Numbered from the stretch's first letter, positions 34,054 through 42,377 are shown. The stretch is 64,000 bases of DNA from Paenibacillus_AM sp052180255 (GCF_052180255.1 NZ_CP197466.1:868001-932000); one strand, 5' to 3'. Program-made: numbers and translations. The notes: a model not told the origin generated them from the sequence alone.

Positions 34054-34368
34054 TTAACCGCCAAAAGCGTCACGAAATTTTCGAGATAACAAGTTCACAT
34101 CAACTTCCCAGATGGCCGCAATGTCATCTGCAAGGTGCTGATCCCACCAGTTTGCAAGTTCTCTGCGATTGGAGCCATGCTCCAGAATAAAAGGTAGATT
34201 TAACAAAACTTGCTTATAGTACAATTTCTCAGCTTCTTCTATCTTTTCTGGTGGAATATAACAATTGAGGCGTTTAACAGTACGATATAATTCTTTATTG
34301 CAAGCTCGGCGAATTTTTCGTAAATTAGGAGCTTGCGCCTTATGTTTTTCAGGATTTTTAGGTATCAT
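34054..34368 (-). CDS. Hypothetical small basic/helical protein
   Basis: About 104 residues and of no family I recognise. It is predicted to be mostly helical, with a basic N-terminus (IPKNPEKHKAQAPNLRKIRRACNKELYRTVKRL) and an amphipathic, Trp-containing C-terminus (ANWWDQHLADDIAAIWEVDVNLLSRKF). No signal peptide or membrane segment is visible. I chose ATG 34368 because GGGAG and GAGGAG lie just before it; the upstream GTG at 34392 has none. It is divergent from the glcT promoter region and stands alone. A weak hairpin (GGGAAGC/GCCTTCCC, 33999-34027) downstream may terminate it. Confidence 0.55.
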   Translation of the reverse strand: MIPKNPEKHKAQAPNLRKIRRACNKELYRTVKRLNCYIPPEKIEEAEKLYYKQVLLNLPFILEHGSNRRELANWWDQHLADDIAAIWEVDVNLLSRKFRDAFGG

Positions 34369-34453
34369 TGCTCCTCGTCTCCCTTCTATCACATATTTAT
34401 GCAGGCACGTGAAGATGAGCGACAGTTTAACAAAGAGCTAATAATATTTATAA

Positions 34454-34483
34454 TTGACTCAGCTTAAACGAATATAATACAAT
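34454..34483 (+). promoter_or_regulatory. Promoter of the glcT-like gene
   Basis: TTGACT (34454-34459), an 18-bp spacer and TACAAT (34478-34483). A TATAAT at 34473 is only 13 bases from this -35, so it is less likely to be the -10. Confidence 0.5.
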
Positions 34484-34530
34484 AATTCTTCGTATGAGCA
34501 GATGACCTTTGGAAAAGGTGAGGTAGTCAC

Positions 34531-35376
34531 ATGAATGAATCGAGCGCTTACACAATTCAACGGGTAATAAGCAACAATGTCGTGCAAGTGCAAGGGGATC
34601 AACCTGGGCAAGAAATAATATTGACAGGAAAAGGACTTGGCTTTGGTGTGAAAACGGGTTTTGAGTTAGCCTCAAATGATCCGCGCATCGAAAAGAAGTA
34701 CATGCTCGATGATCAGCAAGAAACGCATAAGTATCAAATGATGTTCGATCAGATCGATCAAGAAGTTTTAGATGTATCGCAAGACATCATTTCGATGATT
34801 GGCAAGGAGTTTAACAGTGATCTGAATGATCAAGTGTTTTTCGCACTCCCGAGTCATATTCAATTTGCACTTCATCGCTTAAAAAATGATATGGAAATTG
34901 CGAACCCATTTATTTTCGAAATTCAAGCTCTTCATCATAAAGAGTATGAGATTGCACAAAAAGCAGCTAATATGATCGCTCAGGCATTTGATATTGAAGT
35001 TCCTGAGTCAGAAGTTGGTTTCTTAGCCATGCATATTCAATCCGCGGTTTGCCATGTTTCCGTAGGTAATATCGTAAAGGATACACATTTAATTCTTGAA
35101 TTGGTTGAAGCCATTGAACAAGCGAAAGGAATTCAGATTCCCCGAGACAGCATTGATTACATTCGACTCATCACCCATCTCAGGTTTACTATTGAGCGAT
35201 TGAAGACAGGGAAGGTTTCCAAGAACCCTTTCATTGATCAATTAAAGGAGTCACTGCCAGAGGAATATGTACTTGCTAAAAAAGTATCCGTCATTCTAGG
35301 AGATCGATTGGAAACGCCTGTTCCTGAAGATGAAATCGGCTACATTGTCATGCATTTATACCGATTATTCCAGTAG
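34531..35376 (+). CDS. glcT: BglG/GlcT family transcription antiterminator
   Basis: A 281-residue antiterminator. Residues about 1-60 are the CAT RNA-binding domain (YTIQRVISNNVVQV, LTGKGLGFG). PRD1, about 70-170, has regulatory histidines in FALPSHIQFALHRLKND and AMHIQSAV. PRD2, about 175-281, has RLITHLRFTIERL and IVMHLYRLF. When not phosphorylated by the PTS, it should bind the RAT hairpin ahead of the next operon and prevent termination. AAGGTGAGG precedes the ATG. The adjoining leader, EIIA, EIICB, HPr and EI genes fit B. subtilis GlcT-ptsGHI, though the EIICB here looks N-acetylglucosamine-type, so the sensed sugar may differ. Confidence 0.92.
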   Translation: MNESSAYTIQRVISNNVVQVQGDQPGQEIILTGKGLGFGVKTGFELASNDPRIEKKYMLDDQQETHKYQMMFDQIDQEVLDVSQDIISMIGKEFNSDLNDQVFFALPSHIQFALHRLKNDMEIANPFIFEIQALHHKEYEIAQKAANMIAQAFDIEVPESEVGFLAMHIQSAVCHVSVGNIVKDTHLILELVEAIEQAKGIQIPRDSIDYIRLITHLRFTIERLKTGKVSKNPFIDQLKESLPEEYVLAKKVSVILGDRLETPVPEDEIGYIVMHLYRLFQ

Positions 35377-35538
35377 TTTAATCATAAATCCAATTAATCC
35401 AGCGGGTCTCACTTTGTGCATAAAAATCAGTAAAAGGAATAAGTTAGTTCAAGGTGGTTAAGCTAACATCGACACATGTTATAGCCGCCAGGACAAACTA
35501 GTTCGTGTATCCCTAACGATACATAAATGCCAAAAGTG
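35377..35538. other. Untranslated gap between glcT and the PTS promoter
   Basis: I see no gene here. It contains TGTATC-cctaac-GATACA, a perfect 6-bp inverted repeat at about 35506-35523 just upstream of the PTS promoter. This could be an operator, but no known consensus was recognised. Confidence 0.4.
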
Positions 35539-35567
35539 TTGACATGAGGGACTCGTTGGTTTATTAT
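35539..35567 (+). promoter_or_regulatory. Promoter of the PTS operon
   Basis: A near-perfect sigma-A promoter: TTGACA (35539-35544), a 17-bp spacer and TATTAT (35562-35567). Transcription should start near 35574, directly ahead of the antiterminator hairpin. Confidence 0.8.
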
Positions 35568-35580
35568 CAATTTGTATTAT

Positions 35581-35616
35581 TTAGCGTGCAACTAGTTAAA
35601 TCTAGGCATGAGCTAA
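35581..35616 (+). promoter_or_regulatory. RAT-like ribonucleic antiterminator hairpin
   Basis: TTAGC and TGC (35581-35589) pair with GCA and GCTAA (35606-35616), with asymmetric bulges and an 16-nt apical region, the layout of RAT elements bound by BglG-type CAT domains. It shares bases with the left arm of the terminator that follows, so the two folds exclude each other. The sequence match to known RATs has not been tested. Confidence 0.55.
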
Positions 35617-35668
35617 GTGAGACAAGAGAGTCTTCTTACTTTCTTACTTCACAGCTCATGCCTTTTTT
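35605..35668 (+). terminator. Conditional terminator in the PTS operon leader
   Basis: GGCATGAGCT (35605-35614) and AGCTCATGCC (35653-35662) form a perfect 10-bp stem base, extended by partial pairing of the purine-rich and pyrimidine-rich middle parts, followed by TTTTTT. It lies between the promoter and the EIIA start codon, so it must be bypassed for expression. Confidence 0.85.
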
Positions 35669-35712
35669 GTGTTCATTGGCATAGTAGCTGTACTACAAAG
35701 GAGCTGCTTACT

Positions 35713-36189
35713 ATGTTTTTTAAGAAAAAGAAAGTCATCACAATTGCATCACCGGTAACAGGAACATCCGTACCCCTCACAGAAGTACCAGACCCAGCGT
35801 TTGCACAAGGGTTTATTGGTGATGGTGTTGCAGTAGAGCCTACTCAAGGCGTTCTTGTTTCTCCTTGTGACGGTGTTGTTGCGCATATGATTGATACGTA
35901 TCATTCTGCGATCGTTGCGCACGAATCAGGGATAGAAGTATTAATGCACATCGGTGTAAACACAGTTAATCTAAAAGGGCAACACTTTAACCCATTAGTG
36001 AAAACAGGTGACACTGTTAAATTAGGACAACCATTAATCGAATTCGATATCAAAGCGATTAAACAAGCGGGTTACCCGGTTATTACACCTGTCATTATGG
36101 CAAATGCTGAAGTGGTAGACAAACTAACTTCTTCTACAGGAGCTGTAACAGCAGGTGAAGGGAAATTGCTTGAAATTCAAGTCAAATAA
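35713..36189 (+). CDS. crr: PTS glucose-family EIIA component
   Basis: A 158-residue soluble EIIA of the glucose superfamily. The phosphorylated histidine is His79 in EVLMHIGVNTV, with the partner His64 in DTYHSAIV. PVTGTSVPLTEVPD at the N-terminus and GEGKLLEIQVK at the end are typical. It receives phosphate from HPr and passes it to the EIIB domain encoded next. In B. subtilis PtsG this domain is fused to EIICB, while here it is a separate gene, as in E. coli. AAAGGAG is nine bases before the ATG. It is the first gene downstream of the antiterminated leader. Confidence 0.93.
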   Translation: MFFKKKKVITIASPVTGTSVPLTEVPDPAFAQGFIGDGVAVEPTQGVLVSPCDGVVAHMIDTYHSAIVAHESGIEVLMHIGVNTVNLKGQHFNPLVKTGDTVKLGQPLIEFDIKAIKQAGYPVITPVIMANAEVVDKLTSSTGAVTAGEGKLLEIQVK

Positions 36190-36254
36190 GATTTGATGAT
36201 CTAGACAACATCTCAGATGACATCGCAGATAACAACTTGGAGGTTTTCTTAATT

Positions 36255-37703
36255 ATGTTGGCGTTTTTACAAAAAATCGGTAAGTCCTTGATGCTACCTG
36301 TTGCCTCGCTTCCTGCTGCAGCGATCCTGCTTCGTTTTGGTAACATTGATTATGTCAAAGATTTTCATCTAGGCGCATTTGGCGAATGGATGAATCATTA
36401 TATTGCACCTTTCCTAGATGCGGGTGGTTCCGCAATTTTCGATAACTTGCCGCTTATTTTTGCGATTGGGGTCGCAATCGGTTTAGCAGGCGATGCTGTT
36501 GCTGCACTTGCAGCAGTAATCGCACACTTAGTACTAATTAAGGTATTGTCCAAGCTTCCGGCGGTATTTAGCTATATTGGCGCTGACGTGAAACTGGACA
36601 TGGGTGTACTTGGCGGTATTTTAGCGGGTGCGCTAGCTGCATTCCTTTACAACAAGTACCACAACATTAAAGTACCCGATTGGCTCGGATTCTTCGGTGG
36701 TAAGCGTTTTGTTCCAATCGTAACTTCGATTACCATGGTATTTGTAGCCCTTCTATTCGGTATGATTTGGGGACCGGTTCAAAATGGTCTTGATGTATTC
36801 GGGAGATGGGTTGTAGATTTAGGTGCAACGGGATCTGCAATTTTCGGAACAGCGAACCGTTTGCTTATTCCTTTCGGTTTACACCACGTAATCAACGCAA
36901 TCGCTTGGTTCCAAATTGGTGATTTCACAGATACAGTGAAAAATGTAGTTGTTCATGGCGACTTGCATCGTTTCTTCGCTGGAGATAAAACAGCTGGCCT
37001 ATTTATGACAGGATTCTTCCCGGTTATGATGTTCGGTCTTCCTGCTGCGGCGTTTGCCATTATTCATACTGCAAAGCCGGAAAAACGTAAAACAGTTGCA
37101 TCCGCATTCATTGGTCTTGCGCTTGCTTCCTTCTTAACAGGTATTACAGAGCCAATTGAATTTGCATTCATGTTTGTGGCTCCAGTATTATTTTTTATTC
37201 ATGCGATCTTAATGGGTATTTCTGGATTCATTATGACTAGCCTTGGTGTTAAACTTGGATTTGGTTTCTCAGCGGGTGCGATTGATTACCTGCTTAACTT
37301 CCCACTAGCAACTAAGCCATTGCTCTTAATTCCAGTTGGTCTCGTGTTTGCTGTGGTCTACTACTTCTTGTTCCGTTTCTTCATCGTGAAGCTTAACTTG
37401 AAGACGCCAGGTCGTGAAGACGATGAGGATGGTGAAGAGCAAGCAGGCGGTACAACAGGTAAATCTTCTTTACACGACAAAGCTGTCAAAGTGACTGAGC
37501 TTATTGGTGGTAAGGATAACATTGTTGGTTTAGATGCTTGTATTACTCGTCTACGTCTTGTACTTAAAGATGACAAGGTAGTAAACGAAGCTGAGCTGAA
37601 GAAATTGGGCGCAGCTGGCGTAATGAAACTTGGTTCTGGTGCAGTTCAGGTCATTTTCGGTACACAATCCGAAATGATTAAAGACGAAATGAAAAAACTG
37701 TAA
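36255..37703 (+). CDS. PTS EIICB transporter, probably N-acetylglucosamine type
   Basis: A 483-residue sugar permease. EIIC, about 1-385, has ten hydrophobic segments, the conserved GITEPIEF loop (residues about 300-307) and PVASLPAAAILLRFGN near the start. EIIB, about 405-483, has the phosphorylated Cys429 in GLDACITRLRLVL. The stretch HHVINAIAWFQIGDF matches NagE/NagP-type GlcNAc transporters, where PtsG proteins have HHIWYAPFWMQ; FNLKTPGRE-like LNLKTPGRED also fits NagE. TTGGAGG precedes ATG 36255 at long spacing. It imports and phosphorylates an amino sugar or glucose. I favour GlcNAc. Confidence 0.85.
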   Translation: MLAFLQKIGKSLMLPVASLPAAAILLRFGNIDYVKDFHLGAFGEWMNHYIAPFLDAGGSAIFDNLPLIFAIGVAIGLAGDAVAALAAVIAHLVLIKVLSKLPAVFSYIGADVKLDMGVLGGILAGALAAFLYNKYHNIKVPDWLGFFGGKRFVPIVTSITMVFVALLFGMIWGPVQNGLDVFGRWVVDLGATGSAIFGTANRLLIPFGLHHVINAIAWFQIGDFTDTVKNVVVHGDLHRFFAGDKTAGLFMTGFFPVMMFGLPAAAFAIIHTAKPEKRKTVASAFIGLALASFLTGITEPIEFAFMFVAPVLFFIHAILMGISGFIMTSLGVKLGFGFSAGAIDYLLNFPLATKPLLLIPVGLVFAVVYYFLFRFFIVKLNLKTPGREDDEDGEEQAGGTTGKSSLHDKAVKVTELIGGKDNIVGLDACITRLRLVLKDDKVVNEAELKKLGAAGVMKLGSGAVQVIFGTQSEMIKDEMKKL

Positions 37704-37755
37704 TTGGAACAACAACCCATTTATATATAAAATTTATTTGAGGAGTGGAAGAAAC

Positions 37756-38019
37756 ATGTTACAACAACAATTCACAATCCAAAACCCTACAGGAATTCAC
37801 GCAAGACCAGCTGGTGCTATTTTGAAGAAAGCTAGCATCTACGCATGTAAAGTAGAATTAGAAAAAGCAGACGGTACTCGCGTAAGCGCAAAGAGCATGG
37901 TTGGTTTGCTTAAACTAGGTCTTAAACAAGGCGAGCAAGTTACAATAATCACAGATGGTGACGGCGAAGCAGAAGCACTTCAAGCTGTTGGTGAAGTTGT
38001 AGAGCACGTATTCGAATAG
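37756..38019 (+). CDS. ptsH: Phosphocarrier protein HPr
   Basis: An 87-residue HPr. The catalytic histidine His15 lies in GIHARPAG, and the regulatory serine in AKSMVGLL (Ser47; Ser46 in B. subtilis, shifted by one inserted residue), the target of HPr kinase in Firmicutes. It takes phosphate from Enzyme I and gives it to EIIA proteins, and with Ser-P acts with CcpA in catabolite repression. GAGGAGTGG lies before ATG 37756. The gene sits between EIICB and ptsI in one operon. Confidence 0.97.
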   Translation: MLQQQFTIQNPTGIHARPAGAILKKASIYACKVELEKADGTRVSAKSMVGLLKLGLKQGEQVTIITDGDGEAEALQAVGEVVEHVFE

Positions 38020-38041
38020 AATAAGCGGGGGAGATGAACTG

Positions 38042-39781
38042 ATGAAATTACAAGGAATTGCAGCAGCTCCTGGTTTTTCAATCGGACCCGCATTTGTAAT
38101 GCAGGATCAGAAGGTTGAAGTCGAACGTAAGAAATTGTTGCCTCACCAGACTCCAGCTGAAGTTCAGCGTTTTACACAAAAAGTAAATGAAGCCATTGAG
38201 CAATTGAAAGTCATTCAAGAGCAAACTCGTGAGAAAATAGGCGATGAGCAAGCTGAAATTTTTGAAACACACATTTTGGTGCTGCATGACGAAGAATTCG
38301 TAGGCCGTATTAAAGAAGTGATTGACCAAGAAACGATTAATGCAGAGGCGGCTCTTCATGATGTTACCATTGAGCTCGTGGAATTTTTTGAATCCATGGA
38401 TAATGAGTATATGAAAGAACGCGCAGCTGACTTCCGTGACGTAAGCAAGCGTGTAATGGGTCTTCTCACTGGCGCAAAGCAAGCTTCGCTTAACGATTTT
38501 GAAGAGCCAGTTGTACTGATTGCTGATGACTTAACACCATCGGATACAGCGCAATTGGATCGTGATCGTGTAGCTGGTTTCGCAACGAACATTGGTGGTC
38601 GTACTTCTCACTCTGCGATCATGGCTCGTTCCATGGAAATTCCAGCTGTTGTTGGTCTTAAGAATGTGACATCCCAAGTGATATCCGGAGACTATGTGAT
38701 CCTTGATGGTGTATCAGGAGAAGTATTCGTAAATCCAACGGAGGAGCAAATTGCTCTTTATCAAGAGAAGCAAGTGAAATTTGAAGAGCAAAAGGCGGAG
38801 TACAAGAAGTATTTGAACTCTGCCTCTAAAACTGCTGATGGACATCAAGTTGAGCTTGTAGCGAACATTGGTAACCCAGGTGATGCGCTTGGTGCACATC
38901 GTAATGGTGCTGAAGGTATCGGTTTATTCCGTACGGAATTCCTTTATATGGGTCGTTCAGACTTCCCTACCGAAGAAGAGCAGTTCAAAGCTTATAAAGA
39001 AGTGGCAGAAACTTTCGGTGGCGATCATCCAATTGTTATTCGTACGCTTGATATCGGCGGTGACAAGGAGCTTGATTACCTGGAGCTTCCAAAAGAAATG
39101 AACCCATTCTTAGGTTATAGAGCGATTCGCCTGTGTCTAGATGAAGTGGAAATGTTCAAGACACAGCTTCGTGCAATTGTACGTGCAAGTGCGTTTGGTA
39201 ATGTGAAAATGATGTACCCGATGATTGCAACTATTCAAGAATTGCGTGCAGCGAATGCGATCTTAGCTGAAGTTCGTGCTGAATTTGATGAAAAAGGCAT
39301 TGCGTACAACCCGAAAATGGAAGTCGGCATCATGATCGAAATTCCTGCAGCTGTACTTGTGTCCGATCAATTGGCGAAAGAAGTTGATTTTTTCAGTATC
39401 GGAACGAATGATCTTGTTCAATACACAATGGCAGCAGACCGTATGAATGAGAAAGTATCGCATCTGACACAACCGATGAATCCATCTGTACTTCGCCTTA
39501 TCCGCATGGTGATTGACAATGCGCATAACGAAGGGAGATGGGTTGGTATGTGCGGCGAGATGGCTGGTAACTTAACGGCTATTCCAGTTCTACTTGGTCT
39601 TGGACTAGATGAGTTCTCCATGAGTGCAGGTTCTGTACTTCCTGCTCGCGTTCTGATGAGCAAGATTACACATGAACAATCGAAGCGAATTGCAGCTGAA
39701 GTTTTGAACATGGAAACGGCAGATGAAATTCAAGTCTATGTGCGTGAAACACTCCCTGTCATTGTTGAAATGAACGGATAA
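38042..39781 (+). CDS. ptsI: PTS Enzyme I (phosphoenolpyruvate-protein phosphotransferase)
   Basis: A full-length 579-residue Enzyme I. The phosphorylated His190 is in GGRTSHSAIMARS. The PEP-binding barrel shows GLFRTEFLYMGR, VIRTLDIGGDKEL, IEIPAAVLVSDQLA and the catalytic Cys in GMCGEMAGN. It transfers phosphate from PEP to HPr in the cytosol. AGGGGGAGATG precedes the ATG, 22 bases after ptsH. A clean terminator follows, closing the operon. Confidence 0.97.
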   Translation: MKLQGIAAAPGFSIGPAFVMQDQKVEVERKKLLPHQTPAEVQRFTQKVNEAIEQLKVIQEQTREKIGDEQAEIFETHILVLHDEEFVGRIKEVIDQETINAEAALHDVTIELVEFFESMDNEYMKERAADFRDVSKRVMGLLTGAKQASLNDFEEPVVLIADDLTPSDTAQLDRDRVAGFATNIGGRTSHSAIMARSMEIPAVVGLKNVTSQVISGDYVILDGVSGEVFVNPTEEQIALYQEKQVKFEEQKAEYKKYLNSASKTADGHQVELVANIGNPGDALGAHRNGAEGIGLFRTEFLYMGRSDFPTEEEQFKAYKEVAETFGGDHPIVIRTLDIGGDKELDYLELPKEMNPFLGYRAIRLCLDEVEMFKTQLRAIVRASAFGNVKMMYPMIATIQELRAANAILAEVRAEFDEKGIAYNPKMEVGIMIEIPAAVLVSDQLAKEVDFFSIGTNDLVQYTMAADRMNEKVSHLTQPMNPSVLRLIRMVIDNAHNEGRWVGMCGEMAGNLTAIPVLLGLGLDEFSMSAGSVLPARVLMSKITHEQSKRIAAEVLNMETADEIQVYVRETLPVIVEMNG

Positions 39782-39815
39782 TTGTTTTTAATATTATAAA
39801 TCTAACTAAATGAAT

Positions 39816-39849
39816 GGACGCCCGATGTTTTACAAAGGGCGTTCTTTTT
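39816..39849 (+). terminator. Terminator of the PTS operon
   Basis: GGACGCCC (39816-39823) pairs with GGGCGTTC (39837-39844), followed by five T. Confidence 0.8.
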
Positions 39850-39911
39850 GTTAGTTATGATGGAGTATGATAGAATAAATAGCATATTAAAGGTAGGAAA
39901 GTAGGAAAATC

Positions 39912-40511
39912 ATGATCAGTGAAATCGTCTCGTCAATACTTTTGTTTTTGGAAGGGCTTGGATATTGGGGGGTAATGTTCGGTTTGATGATCGAGATTAT
40001 CCCTAGTGAGATTATTCTTTCTTTTGCAGGATATTTGGTTTCAAATGGAAGCATCTCTTTTGTTGGTGCAGTCATTTTTGGAACGATTGGCGGGGTATTT
40101 GCGCAGTTGTTTATTTATTGGATTAGTCGTTATGGCGGAAGACCTATACTTGAAAAATACGGTAAATATATTTTTATTTCTAAGCATCATATCGATATGT
40201 CGGAGAAATGGTTCAACAAATATGGGACAGGTATGATCTTTACAGCTCGGTTTATCCCGATTGTGCGTCACGCTATCTCCATTCCAGCAGGGCTTGTTAA
40301 AATGCCACTTGCACGTTTTATTACACTTACGACGCTTGCTGTCATACCATGGACAATTCTTTTCGTCTATTTGGGCAAGACGCTCGGCAGCAATTGGGAG
40401 AACATTAATGAGATTGCTGCACCTTATGTTAAACCTATTCTCATTGCTGCAATTGGTTTAACTGCTTTATACTTCTTAGTTAAGATACTCATGCGTAAAA
40501 AGCGTGCGTGA
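39912..40511 (+). CDS. DedA family membrane protein
   Basis: A 199-residue protein with about four or five hydrophobic segments and the DedA/VTT motifs: an early acidic residue in MIEIIPSEIILSFAGYLV, GGRPILEKYG, and FTARFIPIVRHAISIPAGLVKMP with the conserved arginines and AG. Family members act as flippases or scramblases for undecaprenyl phosphate or phospholipids in bacteria. AAAGTAGGAAAATC precedes the ATG. It may be cotranscribed with the thioredoxin-like gene 45 bases downstream. Confidence 0.9.
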   Translation: MISEIVSSILLFLEGLGYWGVMFGLMIEIIPSEIILSFAGYLVSNGSISFVGAVIFGTIGGVFAQLFIYWISRYGGRPILEKYGKYIFISKHHIDMSEKWFNKYGTGMIFTARFIPIVRHAISIPAGLVKMPLARFITLTTLAVIPWTILFVYLGKTLGSNWENINEIAAPYVKPILIAAIGLTALYFLVKILMRKKRA

Positions 40512-40556
40512 TGGTCGGCATCATATAAATCGAGTTCATTTTGGGAGGCAGGATCG

Positions 40557-41114
40557 ATGAGTAATAATGTTTCAGCCAAAATTGGCAAGGGCATCTCGCC
40601 ACAGCAATTTCAACAAAGCATGACGAAGAATCAAGCCCAATTTGCAGAGTGGTTCGATCGATTTGCATGGCAGACAGAAGAGGATAAGCAGTTTTTTGAG
40701 TCATTGAACAATCGTGACGACTTACGCTGCCTCATTATTGCTGCGGATTGGTGCGGTGATGTCGTACGTAATATTCCTGTCGTGTTCCAAGTGTTAGAAA
40801 ACAGCGGAATGCCTGTTGAAGTGTTCATCAAAGAACAACATGAGGATCTGATGAAAGATTTTGAAGGCAAGGGGATTCCTGTTGTGATCTTTGCTGATAC
40901 AGGTGGATTTGTACTTGGTAAATGGGGACCGCGTCCTGCTCATGTCCAAGCAATTATGACTGAGTTCAAGGCGAGTAACCCAGATCGTGAAGCGCCAGAT
41001 TTTCAAGAGAAAATGGCAGCTGTCCGTTCCCAAATGGTTCAAGCTTATGGAGAAGATACCGGCTATCAATCAGTCGTCGTATCCGAATTAAGAGAGTTAC
41101 TATCCTCTTTCTAA
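40557..41114 (+). CDS. Thioredoxin-like protein (WCGD type)
   Basis: A 185-residue protein with a thioredoxin fold around residues 40-150. The active-site region reads AADWCGDVVRNIPVVF: one cysteine and no CxxC. This agrees with the Thioredoxin_9-like family, whose members usually carry WCGD and a single Cys, so the missing second cysteine is not damage. GIPVVIFAD supplies the cis-Pro loop. It starts at ATG 40557 after GGGAGGCAGG. It lies just before an MBL-fold hydrolase. A redox or chaperone-like role is possible but unproven. Confidence 0.8.
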   Translation: MSNNVSAKIGKGISPQQFQQSMTKNQAQFAEWFDRFAWQTEEDKQFFESLNNRDDLRCLIIAADWCGDVVRNIPVVFQVLENSGMPVEVFIKEQHEDLMKDFEGKGIPVVIFADTGGFVLGKWGPRPAHVQAIMTEFKASNPDREAPDFQEKMAAVRSQMVQAYGEDTGYQSVVVSELRELLSSF

Positions 41115-41135
41115 GAAATGAACAAGGAGAATTAT

Positions 41136-41759
41136 ATGATCAGAATCGATGCTTTTTCTCTCGGTCCATTAGGGACCAATGCGTATTTATTATCCACAGA
41201 AGACGGTAGTAGAGGGATTATTATTGATCCAGGAATGAACCCCAAGCCGCTTGTAAAGCGAATCAAAGACATGAAGATTGAAGCGATCTTGCTGACACAT
41301 GCTCATTTTGATCACATCGGCGGGGTCGAAGAGATTCGTAAAGATAAAGGTTGTCCCGTGTATTTACATGCACTTGAGGCAGATTGGCTGATGAATCCAC
41401 GTAAGAATGGATCTACCAGATGGCCTGAAGTAACGGGGCCAATTACGACAGAAGACGCGGAGTTCGATTTAGACGAAGGTCAAGTCCTGGATATGCTTGG
41501 TATTCAGCTTAAGGTTATGCATACCCCAGGTCATTCTCCTGGTAGTGTGTCCTTCTTATGGAATAACCACTTGTTTAGTGGAGATGTGTTGTTTAAGCTT
41601 TCAGTTGGAAGAGTGGATTTACCAGGAGGAGATGGTAATGATCTATTGGACTCCATTCACGGTAAATTATTCGAGCTTCCTGATGACGTGATCGTTTATC
41701 CAGGACACGGAGCGAAGACGACAATTGGATTTGAAAAAGTAAATAATCCGTATGTGTAA
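41136..41759 (+). CDS. MBL-fold metallo-hydrolase (glyoxalase II-like, YqgX type)
   Basis: A 207-residue metallo-beta-lactamase-fold hydrolase with metal-binding THAHFDHIGG (about 54-63), the His in MHTPGHSPGS, Asp in LFSGDVLF and the C-terminal His in VYPGHGAKTTIG. The size and GPLGTNAYLL start fit the short glyoxalase II-like group that hydrolyses thioesters. ATG 41136 lies seven bases after AAGGAG; an in-frame ATG at 41118 precedes that site. It follows the thioredoxin-like gene by 21 bases and ends at a strong terminator. Confidence 0.9.
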   Translation: MIRIDAFSLGPLGTNAYLLSTEDGSRGIIIDPGMNPKPLVKRIKDMKIEAILLTHAHFDHIGGVEEIRKDKGCPVYLHALEADWLMNPRKNGSTRWPEVTGPITTEDAEFDLDEGQVLDMLGIQLKVMHTPGHSPGSVSFLWNNHLFSGDVLFKLSVGRVDLPGGDGNDLLDSIHGKLFELPDDVIVYPGHGAKTTIGFEKVNNPYV

Positions 41760-41771
41760 CTTTCGGTGGAG

Positions 41772-41808
41772 AAGAAGTCAAGATTAAAAACCTTGACTTC
41801 TTTTTTTT
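41772..41808 (+). terminator. Terminator after the MBL hydrolase gene
   Basis: AAGAAGTCAAG (41772-41782) and CTTGACTTCTT (41792-41802) are perfect 11-bp arms, followed by a T run. Confidence 0.92.
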
Positions 41809-41954
41809 GTCCAAGCTTTCAAATATGAGATATATGTCTAATTTCACCAAGGTAGGTGAATACCGTGTTCATGTGGGGGATGTTCCCATAGACTGTTGAT
41901 GGAAGTACAGAGTTACCCCCTCATAATAACTACTTCAATAAGGAGGTGTTCGAC

Positions 41955-42359
41955 ATGGAAAAATACAACCCGATGCAAATGCCACATGTAACACAAATGC
42001 CAATGCCAATGCCGGCCGCACCAATGCCAATGCCAATGCCAATGCCAATGCCAGCCGCACCAATGCCAATGCCGATGCCAATGGCACCTAAGCCAGTTCA
42101 TGTGACGGAAAAGAACTTTCTATTCATCGCTCCAACACAAGTGATGGAGAAACCAATGTGGGATGGCTGTCATCATAAGCCAGTTTATGTTAGTCCGGTA
42201 AATCAACAACCTCTAGTCCACCATTGTCACCACAAACCTATGCACATTCAATCTACTGGCTGCGGAAAGAAAGGTAAATGGTCGTCAACAGGTGAACTTC
42301 TTGTTTTATTCATTCTGCTCGTGATCATTGTTCGTGGATTTCATCATTGTTTTAAATAA
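41955..42359 (+). CDS. Met-Pro repeat protein with His/Cys region and YjcZ-like hydrophobic tail
   Basis: A 134-residue protein of unusual composition. Residues about 8-48 are Met-Pro dipeptide repeats broken by PAAP blocks. The middle is rich in His and Cys (DGCHHKPVYV, VHHCHHKPMHI, STGCGKKGK) with metal-binding potential. The C-terminus is a hydrophobic segment GELLVLFILLVIIVRGFHHCF, which resembles the tail of small YjcZ-type sporulation proteins. AAGGAGG is eight bases before ATG 41955. It has its own terminator. I suspect a spore-coat or spore-membrane protein, but no homolog is recognised with certainty. Confidence 0.65.
   Translation: MEKYNPMQMPHVTQMPMPMPAAPMPMPMPMPMPAAPMPMPMPMAPKPVHVTEKNFLFIAPTQVMEKPMWDGCHHKPVYVSPVNQQPLVHHCHHKPMHIQSTGCGKKGKWSSTGELLVLFILLVIIVRGFHHCFK
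41995..42090 (+). repeat. Hexanucleotide repeat coding Met-Pro
   Basis: Imperfect tandem copies of ATGCCA/ATGCCG, grouped in blocks separated by GCCGCACCA-type spacers, lie in frame in the Met-Pro repeat gene. Such short repeats can change in copy number by slippage. Confidence 0.85.
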
Positions 42360-42377
42360 TAATGTAAAAATAAAAGC

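Noticed and set aside
40557..41114. Thioredoxin-like protein missing the second active-site cysteine
   Set aside because: The WCGD motif with one Cys is usual for this branch, so it is not evidence of decay.
41995..42090. Repeat array that might be taken for CRISPR
   Set aside because: The units are 6 bp, contiguous and in frame with a coding region; there are no spacers of constant length and no cas genes.
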